Part shown: piece after piece, positions 1 to 11,295 of the stretch
Layout: each line of letters begins with the position of its first letter
Numbering within the stretch: the first letter of the stretch is position 1
Notes under the pieces: generated by a model
What the model was told of the DNA's origin: nothing
Databases searched by the model: none
Seen by the model: only the letters and a program-made list of their open reading frames with translations
NCBI GenBank assembly: GCA_025716855.1
Contig: JAIXMQ010000006.1
Location: 609,501-673,500 of the forward strand
Direction: 5' to 3'
DNA length: 64,000 nucleotides
Source of the DNA: Pilaira anomala
Lineage: Eukaryota; Mucoromycota; Mucoromycetes; Mucorales; Mucoraceae
Position numbers and translations under genes: made by a program

Positions 1-902
1 ACAGAGAAAATACCTTATTTGGGTAATACAATTTTTTTGGGTTTCTTTGTTTGAAGAAAATGTAGGTACTTGTGGCACCTTGAGTTCTATTTATTTAAAT
101 AGATTTTTTTTTTTTTTTGAAGGATTTCAAAAAATCGTCAAGATAAATATATTCGATCTCTCTATTATCTTATGATGATCGGACGTGGGATGATCTTTTT
201 ATCAAACCTACTTAATTTTGAATGGTATAAGGTGTTCGCCTCCTTCGATTCGGGCTTTTTGAAATAGGAGGGGACAGCGAGCTTTTTAGCTTTTTTTTTT
301 TCGCCCAAGCATTTAAAATAAAATTATGGCGATATAATGACGAATGACAAATCATTTCGAAGATTTAAGAACGCCAATCTTTTTATATATCAAATGAGTG
401 CATTAAAAACTAAAAAAAAAATCGCCATCCTATTTAAAATGGAAATACCCGTTTTTTTTTGTGATTATTATTATTATTATTACAATAGTGTGTTGGATCG
501 AGCTCACATGACCTCAATTGGTTAATTAACCTCTCTCTTTTCTATCTTTCTCTATTTCGAATATAATGATGAAGTTACGTTAGTTCGAGACGATCGATTA
601 TATGTACTGGATTAAGGTGAAGAAGACCCTGATGTATCATGAATCAGAATATCTCTTTTTGTCTAAAAAAAATGTCTTCAGTATTAAAAAAAAAAGCAAG
701 GGGCTTTTCCGAGAGATATTCATATGTTGTGTTAGATCTTGGTATAACAAATTACAAGATAGGAGTCAATTTTCGAGAACCAGTAATATTGAAAGGCGTT
801 ATATATCTTCAGAAGTATAAATAAAGATTGTTACTTTCCATCTTCCTTTTTTTTTTTTTTTTTTACTTCATTAGATTTTTGAATTTCTTTATATTAATTA
901 TC
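1..902. other. Intergenic, upstream of PH-domain gene
   Basis: AT-rich DNA with T tracts (about 104-118 and 848-864) and short open frames that have no recognisable domain and look random. A (TTA) run lies near 467-482. It probably carries the promoter and 5' leader of the gene beginning at 903. No RNA gene or repeat family was recognised. Confidence 0.5.
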
Positions 903-1802
903 ATGACTATTACATATTTACCAGTTGCTGGATGGTTAACAAAAATGATTTCTTTACCTTTCGGTAGATCTCGCTGGATATCAAGATTCTTTGTGTTGCT
1001 TGATTCTGAGTTACGTTTTTATAAAGATGAGGTATGTGTCAGTACATGTCAAAAAAAAACAAGAAATTTAATTTAACTGATATATATGTATAAATTATAG
1101 CATTCTGATACTGCTTCGCAGATATTAAATTTAAGATCAGTATGTCAAGTCATTCCTACGCCCACAGCGCAGCACCCATTTTGTTTTAGACTTGAGCCAC
1201 GTCAGTATGCAGCAGAAAGTATTTCAAGACCTTGGATTATTGAATGTAAATCAGAGATTGACATGGAAAGTTGGATTTCTGCTATTCAGAATCGTATCAA
1301 AAAATACGCTTCGCCTATTTCTTCTACGTCTTCCTCTCCTGCTATATTATCACCTAAAACTCCTCACCCATCTGAAACTCAAACCACAACAAGAGTAACA
1401 TCAACCTATAGTATTTTAAACAACACTTCGCCCGAGTTTTATCGAGTCGCAACACTTCCCCTTCGTTGTACAAATTTGACATTTAATGATGAAGAAAAGG
1501 AAACTTTATTACATCGTAGAAACAAAAAATTAGCTCCTATTGTCACACAACAAAAGTCTGAATCTCCTCAATTGCCGTCTGCTAGTTACTCTGCTACATC
1601 TAGCCTTACACCATCACCTACTGGAGCAGTTTTAGGTCCCCTCATTTCCCCTGGTATTATCGGTCGTTATAGTCAATATAATAATCAGAATAATCACCCT
1701 TTACCGATGATGACAAAAGGAGTTTGTTATCAACAACAGATTAAAGAAGAAGAGTGTTCGTCACCTACTTACTTGATGTACAAGAAAAAGTTTCATTTAT
1801 AG
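903..1802 (+). CDS. PH-domain protein
   Basis: Two exons, 903-1031 and 1101-1802 (intron 1032-1100, GTATGT donor, TATAG acceptor), encode 275-276 residues. Residues about 8-105 read as a pleckstrin-homology domain: it opens with AGWLTK, has a WISRFFVLLDSELRFYKD strand pair, and ends with an Asp-Met-Glu-Ser-Trp-Ile helix holding the invariant PH tryptophan. The intron lies inside the domain, and joining the exons restores it, which supports the model. The rest is a Ser/Thr/Pro-rich tail with no fold that I recognise. PH domains bind phosphoinositides or proteins at membranes; the ligand cannot be told. The ATG is chosen because the domain starts a few residues after it and no in-frame upstream extension looks coding. 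Confidence 0.8.
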
Positions 1803-2912
1803 ATTAAATGTCAACTCTCTATTCCCTCTTCATTTCCCTTTCATTGTCTTATTATATTCCTTTCCACATTATACTGTATCCATATAACTTAACTTGTTAC
1901 ATATATATCCGTTATTATTTATTCATTTTTAACTTTCAATAAAAAATGTCTTTTTTTTTCGTTCTTGCAACAAAAAAAAAAGGGTTTCTTTACTGCTTCC
2001 AAAAAAACAAGTTATTCAGGGGAATTCCCGATGCAGTTATTCTATATCAAGAATTATTAGCTTAATGTTATTACGCACACTGTCATATTCGGCTGCAGTA
2101 AAACACATTAATGGCTAGTTACTATACATGGAAAACTCATGTATGCTAAAAATGTTTTTTTTTTTTTTTTACTCGCTAATTAATATACAACTAATAAACT
2201 ATTAATTTGTAATAACTTCAAGTAAATTAAAATACTACATCATACCTCTACTTCAAAAAAAAAAAAAAAAAAAAAAAAAAGAAAGAGATTGCCCTGAGAA
2301 TTTTATTTAGATCAGCAGCTAAATACCTATCGATCAGCGCGCGATTTGTTCTTGTTCTATTTTTAAAGGGGATAAAATAGATGACCAGTTAATTACGTAA
2401 ATAATAAGGAAATGGCGTTATGGGTGTATTATGATGGGTGTTTTTGACACTTTTGAAAACATTAGTGCACAGATAATACGTACTAAAAACCCAAAATTTC
2501 ATTAACAAGCATGAAAGGGCGCTGTTTCTATTAATTTTGTTTTATATGTTGTATAGAAAAGTAATTGGGCTGTAAAAAAAAAAAAAAGGAGTAAAGTTAC
2601 ATTTTTGTGAGGCCGAAAGGGATAACGGAAAAAAATATGTAAATGGTTAGTAGCAACGGATACTTGTCTTAATTTTTATTAAGCTTCAAGAAAAAAAAAA
2701 AAATTAAAAAGATAAACTAGAGACAAGTTCAAATATGAAAAAATGAAAATTTCAACTTTTTATAATATACTACTAATAGTGAGAATGCATAGGGCAAGGA
2801 AAAAAAAAAAAAAAAAGAGAGAGAGAGAAGGGGTAATACACATATAAACAATAAGGGTTTCTTTTTTTAGTTTTTTTGTAATTTTTGATGTTATAATTTT
2901 TTGATGCGCTTT
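1803..2912. other. Intergenic, convergent 3' ends
   Basis: Lies between the PH-protein stop and the stop of the minus-strand TFIIB gene, so it holds two 3' UTRs. A polyadenylation-like AATAAA occurs near 1940. There are several homopolymers, including about A26 at 2255-2280, and a short GA repeat at 2816-2828. No gene seen. Confidence 0.5.
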
Positions 2913-4014
2913 TTATGGTAAAGCAAGGTCTTCAAAGCTTAAGCCATCACCATTTGCCTTTTGTCTTAATGATTCCAAGTCAATTAAGTTTTCACGTTCA
3001 GCATAAAGAGTTTTGTAGGCACTCTTAATTGTCACTTCAGATACACCAGCAACATGGGCAATATCTTTGGTTGATTTGGGTTGACGGTAAAGGTAGGACA
3101 CAAGATAGATACAGGCAGCAGCAACTGAAATAGGTGACTTGCCTGCAAGCGTTCCGACCTCCTTTGCACGTTTCACCAAATCAATACCAGCTTTTTGTAC
3201 ATAATTGGGTAATTGAAGATTTGAACAGAATCGAAGCATTAAATCTTCAGAATTCATGACAGCTGTGTTAGTTTGTAATTTGGTTTGTAATGTTTTATAA
3301 CAACGTCCGATCTCCTTCTTTGGCACACGAGTCAATGCGCAAATTTCCCTAAAAGTACGACCTACTTTCTCTTGACGACAAGCAATAAAGATACAAGCTG
3401 CAATGATGGCATCACTTGATTTACCTCTTAATAACTTTTCGTCTTCGACACGCTTATAGAGTTGTTTTGCAGTGTCAGTCACGATTTTGGATAACGAAAT
3501 ACTGTCACACATTGCACCAATTTCTTTATAAGCATGAACGAGATTTCTTTCGCCCTTTGCAGAAGTGGAGCGGCCTTGGATCTTGTTCAGATCCTTGGAG
3601 GCGCCTGAACCACCATCTCGACGAGAGATGACAGTATCCAATTGATTTCCGTCTAATAAAGGATTGGCAGCTGCACCAACACGAGAAGGATCCTATTTAA
3701 TATGTATAAACATGTTTCACATGAATTACTAATATTTTTTTTTTAAAAAAAAAAAAATTATGTCTACATACGTCTCCTTCGTCATTAGCAAACGTTCTCC
3801 ATTCAGATCTCGTATCAATAATACGATCACCGAGAACTAAACCACAATCACCACAAACAAGATCACCCGAGGCGAATTCTTCAACAATAAATGGTGGATC
3901 TATTTTGCAATCACGACAAAGTAATCGAATATTCAAATTGGGTTGGAAAGCTTTGGGCTTTCCGTCGTCTTGAATTTGAGTTTCACGTAATGGAAAAGGA
4001 ATAGCAGTAGTCAT
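2913..4014 (-). CDS. SUA7: Transcription initiation factor IIB (TFIIB)
   Basis: Two exons on the minus strand, 4014-3772 and 3692-2913 (79-bp intron, phase 0), give 339-340 residues, the usual TFIIB size. The N-terminal zinc ribbon has two Cys pairs at about residues 33/36 and 54/57, followed by the B-reader segment with SEWRTF. Two cyclin-like repeats follow (about 115-200 and 210-300), with the typical [10 protein letters not shown] and [22 protein letters not shown] stretches. TFIIB bridges TBP on promoter DNA and RNA polymerase II and sets the start site, acting in the nucleus. The intron contains a T10/A13 junction tract. Upstream, MED4 is transcribed divergently, so two RNA polymerase II machinery genes share an 825-bp intergenic region. 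Confidence 0.96.
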
Positions 4015-4839
4015 TTTATATTCAATGGTAAACTGTTTTGGATAAAGCTCAGATTTTTCTTTTTTATGTGGATTTCTTTTTTTTAAAAAAAAAATTGATT
4101 ATAAAAGCTTAGGATATTCTTTCTTGAATAGTGATTAAAAGTGATAAGTAGTTTTCAATAGTTTTGTTCGAAACAATTAGGTAAAGAGACGAGGGAAAAA
4201 ATTTTCTTTAGAAAAAAAAAATAGCATATTTATTTATATTGACTGTGTTTTTTTTTTTATCTGTTGAAATTTATCCACTAAAGGTGTTACTGATGTGTCA
4301 GCAAAACCTGTCATTTTTACGGTGAAGTCTTACTATTTCTTTTTTTCTTGAGGGACTCTCAGGATGAAAGTTTCACCTTTTTTTTTTTTTTTATTTCAAT
4401 TTGTTTTTTGAAGGGGATGTAATCGCTATACGACGTTTTAAAAATGGAAAAAAGATATGTTTTTAGCGCGTTTGACAGTTCAATTGTCATGGTTCTGGAA
4501 TTAGGTTGTACAAGCAGTGCCTTTCAGTGGTATTGTTCAACCAAGTCCTAAACTTTTTTTTCTGGGTGGATTAGAGAGCCGTTATACAGGTACATTCAAT
4601 TAAGAATATCAGCATTCTAATAAATTTTATACCAATAACTTACACATAATGGTAATACGAGTAAAGACACCATATGGCTTAATCAATTGATACAAATAGT
4701 GCATATATTCGAATGAGAAAACTAATTCATAGCAGCAGGTGGTCTCGCGCTCCTTTATTTAAAACCCAGGCTTGGGATAAAAGAGAATAAAAAAAAAAAC
4801 TCTTTCAAGTTTGGCTGTTTCTTTGTTTTAAATCGCAAA
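4015..4839. promoter_or_regulatory. Divergent TFIIB / MED4 intergenic region
   Basis: It separates two head-to-head starts (TFIIB at 4014 minus, MED4 at 4840 plus) and so holds both promoters. It contains a T8/A10 junction tract at 4077-4094 and other T tracts, which in fungi commonly exclude nucleosomes. I did not find a convincing TATA box or known factor site. No other gene seen. Confidence 0.5.
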
Positions 4840-5762
4840 ATGGAATCTTCATTACGTGAATACGTCCGTGAACAAATTACAGCTTATTCGGATAATGTCA
4901 AAAAATATTTTGAATCCTTATCCTTGGTAGCAGAACAAGCAACAATTGATGAGGCAAACAATCCAGAGCAAATTCTTAAACAAATGGCAGCAGTAGACGG
5001 CAACTTGCAAAAAGCCATAGAACATAGTAAATGCCTTTTACTTTAAGACTCTTTCTGTTTTTCTTTTAAGTACATAGATTGAGCTAATTCTTTTTATTTT
5101 TAATTATTCTTTTTTTTTTCCTAGTTCAGAATCACCAACTTCGTCAACAACAGATCATTCAAGTGCAAGATGAAATTCAACATCATAACATTGCCTTATT
5201 AGAAATCATTCAAAAGTTAGGATCAGCGCGAGAGGAACTTGATTTATCCTTAACACAAGCAAAAGTAGAATTAAAAGCAATTAAATATGCTACCGACTGT
5301 AAGTTGGAATACACACAAAAAGGAAAAAAAAAAAAAAAAAAATCTCGAGATTTTGATGATTATTTTTGTTTAGCTAATGTACAATTTACGGATGTATTAT
5401 CTTATGCTTCGAAATTATCAAAGTATACATCTGCACCACCCAATTTCGATACCATGTCAAAAGAAACGAAAATCGATTTTGAAAAACCTTATCCAGATGA
5501 AGAAAAGATGCGTCGGGGTCTGCTATATTGGCAAAATGCCCCTCAAGAAAGACCGGAAGAGAAATGTAAGATATTTAGTATGCGAGAGTGTTATAGGGCT
5601 CTATTGATATCTTTTTTTTTTTTTTTTTTTTTAGTCGAAAGTTCAGATAGTGAAATGTCTGTTAATGAAGAGGTGGGTGATTCAAGTACAAACAAACAAG
5701 CAGAAGATACAGGTGGAGATCCTTTCTGGATTCTGGATTTGAATCCAGATACGCAATCATAG
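4840..5762 (+). CDS. MED4: Mediator complex subunit 4
   Basis: Four exons, 4840-5026, 5125-5298, 5374-5565 and 5635-5762, give about 164 residues; all three introns are phase 1. The N-terminal half is helical and coiled-coil-like (Gln- and Glu-rich). The middle carries the MED4 hallmark: a VQFTDVLSYASKLSKYTSAPP-type segment followed by PYPDEEKMRRGLL. The C-terminus is acidic and Ser-rich. MED4 sits in the Mediator middle module, linking activators to RNA polymerase II. Unspliced translation runs into A- and T-tracts inside the introns, so the spliced form is needed to read the conserved block. It is shorter than animal MED4, as in other fungi. Confidence 0.88.
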
Positions 5763-5871
5763 ATTTATACCGCATTACAATTGTTATTTTTGAAAAGAAA
5801 AAAATATCTTTATTTTGTATTAGAAAGAGTTTACATTGTTATTTTGGGGGGGGGGGAGAGAGTGGGGAAGG

Positions 5872-6444
5872 TTATTGAAGGGTAAAAAAGGGAGAATAAG
5901 TAACGCCCGAGTTGTTACCAGTAAAAGAAAAAGCATCTAAAAAAGATAAAACTGTCAAACGAAATATAATTGATTTTTTTTTAAAAAAAAAAAAAAAAAA
6001 ACTTACAATCAGCGGCTGGTGTAAGATCGACTGGCACAGTCCAGTTGTAACCCAAATCAGTGACAGGAACAGAACCGTTTGTAAGGATATTGGGAATAAT
6101 CAAAGTTAAGGCATTAGGGTCTCCCTTCAACAAACTGATAGCCTCAATTGTAGTAGCATTGGGGTTTGTGACAACCCTGAAAAGAGCAAAAATTAGAAAA
6201 AGTTGTTACTTTGAGTACAAAAAAAAACATACCAATGAATTTGAAGTGTAGACCCCAAAGCGACGACACTCTAAAAAAAGGGGGGGGGAGAGATAAGGTT
6301 CAGCTTAATGTTCATTTATACATAAATCTTGTAACTTACATTTAGAAGAGGGCGGGAGCTAGCAATACCGGCATCCGAGGGATCCTGGGCAAATGTAATA
6401 GTACTAATGCATAAAATTAAGAAAGATACAAAGGAAAACTTCAT
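5872..6444 (-). CDS. Short secreted Kre9/Knh1-like protein, no GPI tail
   Basis: Four minus-strand exons, 6444-6340, 6270-6233, 6176-6007 and 5936-5872, encode 125 residues. Residues 1-19 are a clear signal peptide ending at TFA/Q. The rest matches the N-terminal Kre9/Knh1-like domain (the Ser-Thr-rich GPI-anchored family): a STLQIHW strand, an IIPNIL motif, a YNWTVP strand and a final YSPFFTL strand. Such proteins are secreted and act in cell-wall glucan assembly. Unlike the paralogue at 9191-10009 it stops right after the domain, without the Ala-rich stalk and GPI signal, so it should be soluble. Exon 2 is 38 nt in both genes and the intron phases agree. A T9/A19 tract lies in the last intron. 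Confidence 0.82.
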
Positions 6445-8050
6445 TTTTAGATTGTGATATTTTCAAATTGATAGTATTGCAGAAAAAAAAAAGAGAGAGA
6501 GAGAGAGACCAGTTTTTTCTTGTTATTTATACTGATTCTAATAAAGAAGTAACGGGCTGAGGCCTAGTTTTTATTAAATATGATGTCAAATAGTCTATAT
6601 TGTCTTCTTCCTTTTTTTTTTTGCAGAAAATCCAAAGCCACTAAATATATTTGCTTGTTATATTTATTGTATGTCTATCATTTACTTTACTCAGCAATAA
6701 ATGATCTAAATTACTTGCTCAATCAATTGACGACTTTTATCCTCATTTTCAATAATAACTAGAGAAAATATATGTAAAGATGGATAATACGTTTTCACTC
6801 TGAAGTTTTATAACTTTATACGATAAGGGCTTTAATGGGCAACTCAATGTTTATTCTTCAAGTTAAATTGGGCTTTTTGTTATTTCGAATTCTTTAAAAA
6901 CTCAAGCCAAGAGATATATGTTATGAACTTAAAATATCTTTGGTAAAAAAAAAACAATACCATTACATAAAAGGGTGTATTTTTTTTTTTGCCAAGCATG
7001 AATACAATTATTCAGATGATCAATTGTTTACTTTTTTCAAAATGGAAACAATTCCACTTTTAGGGCAAAGACCGTTTTATTTTATTTTTAAAAAGATATA
7101 TTCAAGCGTTCTTTTTATACATAGAAAAAAAGTCGTATAATATCGTTTATTGTGAGTATATTTACATGATTTATTTAAAAAAAAAAAACTGGAATTTTTT
7201 GCATAAATATGGTGTAACTTGTGCTTGGAACCTCACTCGGGCTCAACAAATATGGATGATTCAAATAACAAGAGAGATATTTATCTCAGCGATAATATAT
7301 AAATTGATATAAGAAGCTGATAACATGAGAGAGAGAGAGATAAAAATTGTCAACAGGAAATCTATATTTAACAACAAATATTTATTTTTTCGCCACCCAA
7401 TTAAAAGGTTTCGTTTTTAATTTTACCGTAAATTTTTTCTTTTTTAAAAAAAAAAGGGTGTATGAAAGTGGCAACAAGATGAATAAAAAACACCAAAAAA
7501 AAACTGTACAGGCTGAATTCAATATATTAATTTAAACAAGATGTTGCTCTCTTTACCTATGATTTTAGAGGCATAAAAAAGTTAGAAATATTACTATATG
7601 TCCATGAAACAATTCCAGGTACGCTAAACTCACCTTTCAAAATCGAATATCCATAAAAGGGTATACTTGAATACATATTGCAAAAAAAAAAAAAAAAAAT
7701 ACAGGTTATTAATTATTTTAAAAAGTGATACCTATCAACCAATATACAAGTTAAAAAAAAATGACCAACTACTACAGTATAAAATTAATTAGGAAAAACA
7801 CGATAATATAACCACATGTGTACGTATTAAGTAGTAATTTTGGGCAAGAAGAGACAATGAAAATCCAAAGATGAGATCAATAAGAATCTTGGCAATAGTA
7901 TACGCTGTTTTTATTCCTTCTCTTTCTGTAAATCATTTATAAATCACGGATTGTTTTCAATCGCAATTGATAAAAAAAAAATGGAGTCAACAGCAAAGGG
8001 GGTGGGGTGGGCGTTACATACAATAATCTCTCAACGATGACTTTTTGTTT

Positions 8051-8081
<31 letters not shown>

Positions 8082-9190
8082 GGGCTAATGCACATCAAAT
8101 GCAACGTGAACACTGTACATGTACGCAATATTCAGTATTATGCATTACAAAAGAAAAAGGTTATTTATTTATTTTTTCATGACATGGTTCGATAGACGCA
8201 CTTATATATTTAGACAAAAAAAAAACATTCCAAGTTGAGATCAACCTGAGACTAATGTCAAAAACTCAAATAAAAAAGCAATTACAATTGTAACCTGGAA
8301 CCTGATAAAATAAGAAGATGTACAATAATATATTATATATCTTGATTCCATTTTTTCAATTATATATGTGACACATTACTGAGTAACAGAAGCATTTTGC
8401 ATAAGTAATATTATAGTTAGAGAGAGTTACACCATAATGTCCCACTCTTTTTTTATCTCCTGCTTTTTTTTTTTTTTCCTGTAATCTAGACATAAATTCA
8501 ACTATAGAATTGAAACTGTTGAATGATGACTGATATCTTATTTTGGCGTTTGTTTTATCATAAAGTAATACAATTCATAACACACTTTAACAATTTATTT
8601 ATGTTTTAAGTAAAAAGAAAAAAAAAAAAACTTTAATGCACTCAACAAGTAAGATACTCGTGTTGTTTTTACAAAATGATCGATATACGGAGTAAGTATA
8701 ATTTTATGTAAAATATAGTTCAGAAATCAAAGAATCAGCTGGTGTTACTTTCCGAGAATCCTAAAATAACTTGAATTGAAGCTATACTGATAATAGTAAT
8801 GTAATAGATGTAATATTATTATTGGAATAAAGAATGGTAAACCAGTCTATTTTCCATACATTATTTCATGTGATAACTCACATTTTGATTTGATAAGATG
8901 AGAGAGTTCTTATTTATAAGTTTATCGGTGTTCAATAAAATGAATCGTGTAACACATCATCCTGATATACAGTTACACGTCAATTATTAGGCAAAAAAAA
9001 AAAAAGGCCCCCTTGTTGTACAATTCAAAAGTCAAGTTTGAAACAATTAGTTTCTTTGTTTTTTTTTGTTTAGACAGTAATTAAAAGTTCTATTAAGTAA
9101 AATATTATATAAAGGCGGTTATCAGAAAACTCGTACAAAAAGGGAAGGTGAATGGGGGGGGTTATAAATGAAAACAAAGAAAGATTGCAC
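6445..9190. other. Intergenic, 2.7 kb, low complexity
   Basis: Lies between the two Kre9-like paralogues. It is very AT-rich, with GA repeats at 6494-6508 and 7328-7341 and a T10/A24 junction tract at 8048-8081. Short open frames here are dominated by homopolymer-encoded Phe/Lys and show no domain. I looked for a third Kre9-like copy and found no conserved motif. It probably holds the promoter of the 5872-6444 gene and the 3' UTR of the 9191-10009 gene. Confidence 0.5.
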
Positions 9191-10009
9191 TTAGATGAGA
9201 AGGGCAACGGCACCAGCAATACCAGCACCGAAAAGACCGGCCTTAAGGCTGGTAGCAGCACTTGAATCCTTATCAGCAGCGTTGTTAGCAGCAGCACCAT
9301 TGGCAGCAGTACCGCTGGTAGCAGCACCAGGAGCAGAAGCTTGACCGGAAGCAGCACCGGAAGCAGCAGGGCTAGCAGCGGGAGCAGCAGCAGTGTAGTT
9401 GGTAGTGGCACCAGGAGCGGCAGCCATGATGGTGAAGTAAGAAGAGTAAGTAGCAGCACCGTTGTCACCAGTCATAGCAAGAGAGTCTAGAAAATATTAT
9501 TTAGTCGTACGTTTTTTTTTATTAATATTATTATTTTGACTTACAAGAAGGCATGGTAGCAACATCAAGAGGGATGTTCCACATGTAGTAACTGGGGCTA
9601 GTAGAAATAGGACCAGAGAGGATGTTGGGAATAATGGTATCCAAAGCAGCAGAACCACCGCTCATCAAAGCGATAGTGTTGATGTTCTTGGAAGGGTTAG
9701 CAGTACCTTCAATAGGATACCTATAAAAATATATATATATATTAGTTTTTTATGATTCTCGAATTTAATTTCGTTTTATTATTCATTCTTACCAAGAGAT
9801 ATTGAAAGTGGTACCGGCAGTAACAACTTCCTATAAAAATCGAAAAAAAAAAAAGTTGAATATTTTTATTGTGTAAATGACAATGATAATAATAAACTTA
9901 CACCAATGAAAGGATGAGCGAAAGCAACACCGGCAGTAGCACCAGTAGCGAGTTGAGCGTAAGCAGAAGATGCAACAGCAGAGAGGACGGCAGCGATAGT
10001 GAACTTCAT
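9191..10009 (-). CDS. GPI-anchored Kre9/Knh1-like wall protein
   Basis: Four minus-strand exons, 10009-9902, 9830-9793, 9720-9545 and 9486-9191, encode 205 residues. It has a signal peptide at 1-18 (cleavage near YAQ) and then a Kre9/Knh1-like beta domain to about residue 125, with VTAGTTFNISW, IIPNIL and a YSSYFTI final strand. An Ala/Ser/Gly-rich stalk (about 130-185) follows, and then a hydrophobic tail ending VALLI, typical of a GPI attachment signal (candidate site in the DKDSSAATS stretch). The product should be anchored at the outer plasma membrane or wall. The third codon positions are much richer in C/G than in its neighbours, suggesting high expression. It is a paralogue of the 5872-6444 gene with the same exon plan. 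Confidence 0.87.
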
Positions 10010-10634
10010 TTTTTTTATTAAAAGATTATAAAGGAAAGAAAAGGATGTAGAACTAAAAAAGTTTTTTTTTTTTTTTTGGCCTTTTATTTCTAGTAATAAA
10101 ATCAAAAATTATTGTGTGTAACATAAACCGTGCACAAATCACTTATTATTTTTAGATTGTGCCAATAAAAAGACATGTATTGTTTTTCCAATCACAAAAA
10201 GAAATAAAATTAAGCATTTTCTTTACTCCGATTTTATATATACTTTTTTTTTTTATTCAAAAAGAAGGTAATTCTTCTTTATTGTATTGAAATTATTTTA
10301 GTTAAAGAATTAAACTTTTTCTTTATAAAATGTATTGTTTTTTTTTAAAAAAAAAAATGAGAGAGAGAGAAGAAATAATTATTACAACTTTTAATAAACT
10401 AGGAAATAAGTTACACTGAGCTGGGTCTTTGCCACGTGTTTTTTATTCCATTTTACTCAATTATGGTATACACTCTCTTTTAAAAAGTATGTTTTTAGAC
10501 CAAATAGTTTGAATACAAAAGTGAAAGGGGGAGTTTTTTTTTTTTTTTTTTTTTTTTTGTCATTGTTTATTCGGAGGCAACCAGTAAACGAAATTGTACG
10601 TGAACAGACAAGATATGCACTTATTTCTCCTCAC

Positions 10635-10671
<37 letters not shown>

Positions 10672-11166
10672 TCCTTCCCCTTGATAAAAAAGATTAAATT
10701 CAATTGGAGAAAAGAGTAAAATTCCTGGATACAAGTATACAGATTGTTTTTGATTGGAATGTGATGCAATGACAGTTTATTGATACGTTTGCAGCTTTAA
10801 TTTTTTTTTTTTTCTTTTTATTAAATTTAAACGATGACCTAAAATAAAAATCAACGAAATGATATGAAAATAAAATAAAAATGGAATGAAAAATAAAAAT
10901 ACAATAAGCCTGCCCTTGATATAAAAAAAGAAAAAAAAAAGAAAAGAAAACCCCTCCATCTAAAAACAATGTACGTTGAAATAAAAAAAAAAAAAAAAAA
11001 GCAGAAAAAAAAAAGAAACTATTGTTTACATATATTCTCGAGAAATTAATATATATAAAAGACTCCCCTTAACATTTATGTTTCCTTAACCAGTGTTTGA
11101 ACGGAACTTTTCTTTTACATCTTTTCTTTTTGAATTCTTTTTTTTTTTTTTTTTTTTTTACCTTTT

Positions 11167-11197
<31 letters not shown>

Positions 11198-11295
11198 TTT
11201 TTTTTCTTCATTCTGTTTGTTATTTATATCATAAATAAATCAATGAAGTAAAGTAGAATTATCATTATAAATCATACATATATATTAATACCATC
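10010..11295. other. Divergent intergenic region, wall gene / glucan synthase
   Basis: Lies between the start of the GPI wall-protein gene (minus) and the start of the glucan synthase gene (plus), so it holds both promoters; both products serve the cell wall. Long T tracts occur at 10534-10558, 10640-10668 and 11139-11159, a (TC) repeat at 11168-11189, and a T9/A11 junction tract at 10338-10357. An E-box-like CACGTG occurs at 10432-10437. No other gene seen. Confidence 0.5.

Noticed and set aside
337..824. Several 60-70-codon frames before the PH gene
   Set aside because: Translated homopolymers and no conserved motif; the PH domain begins naturally at 903.
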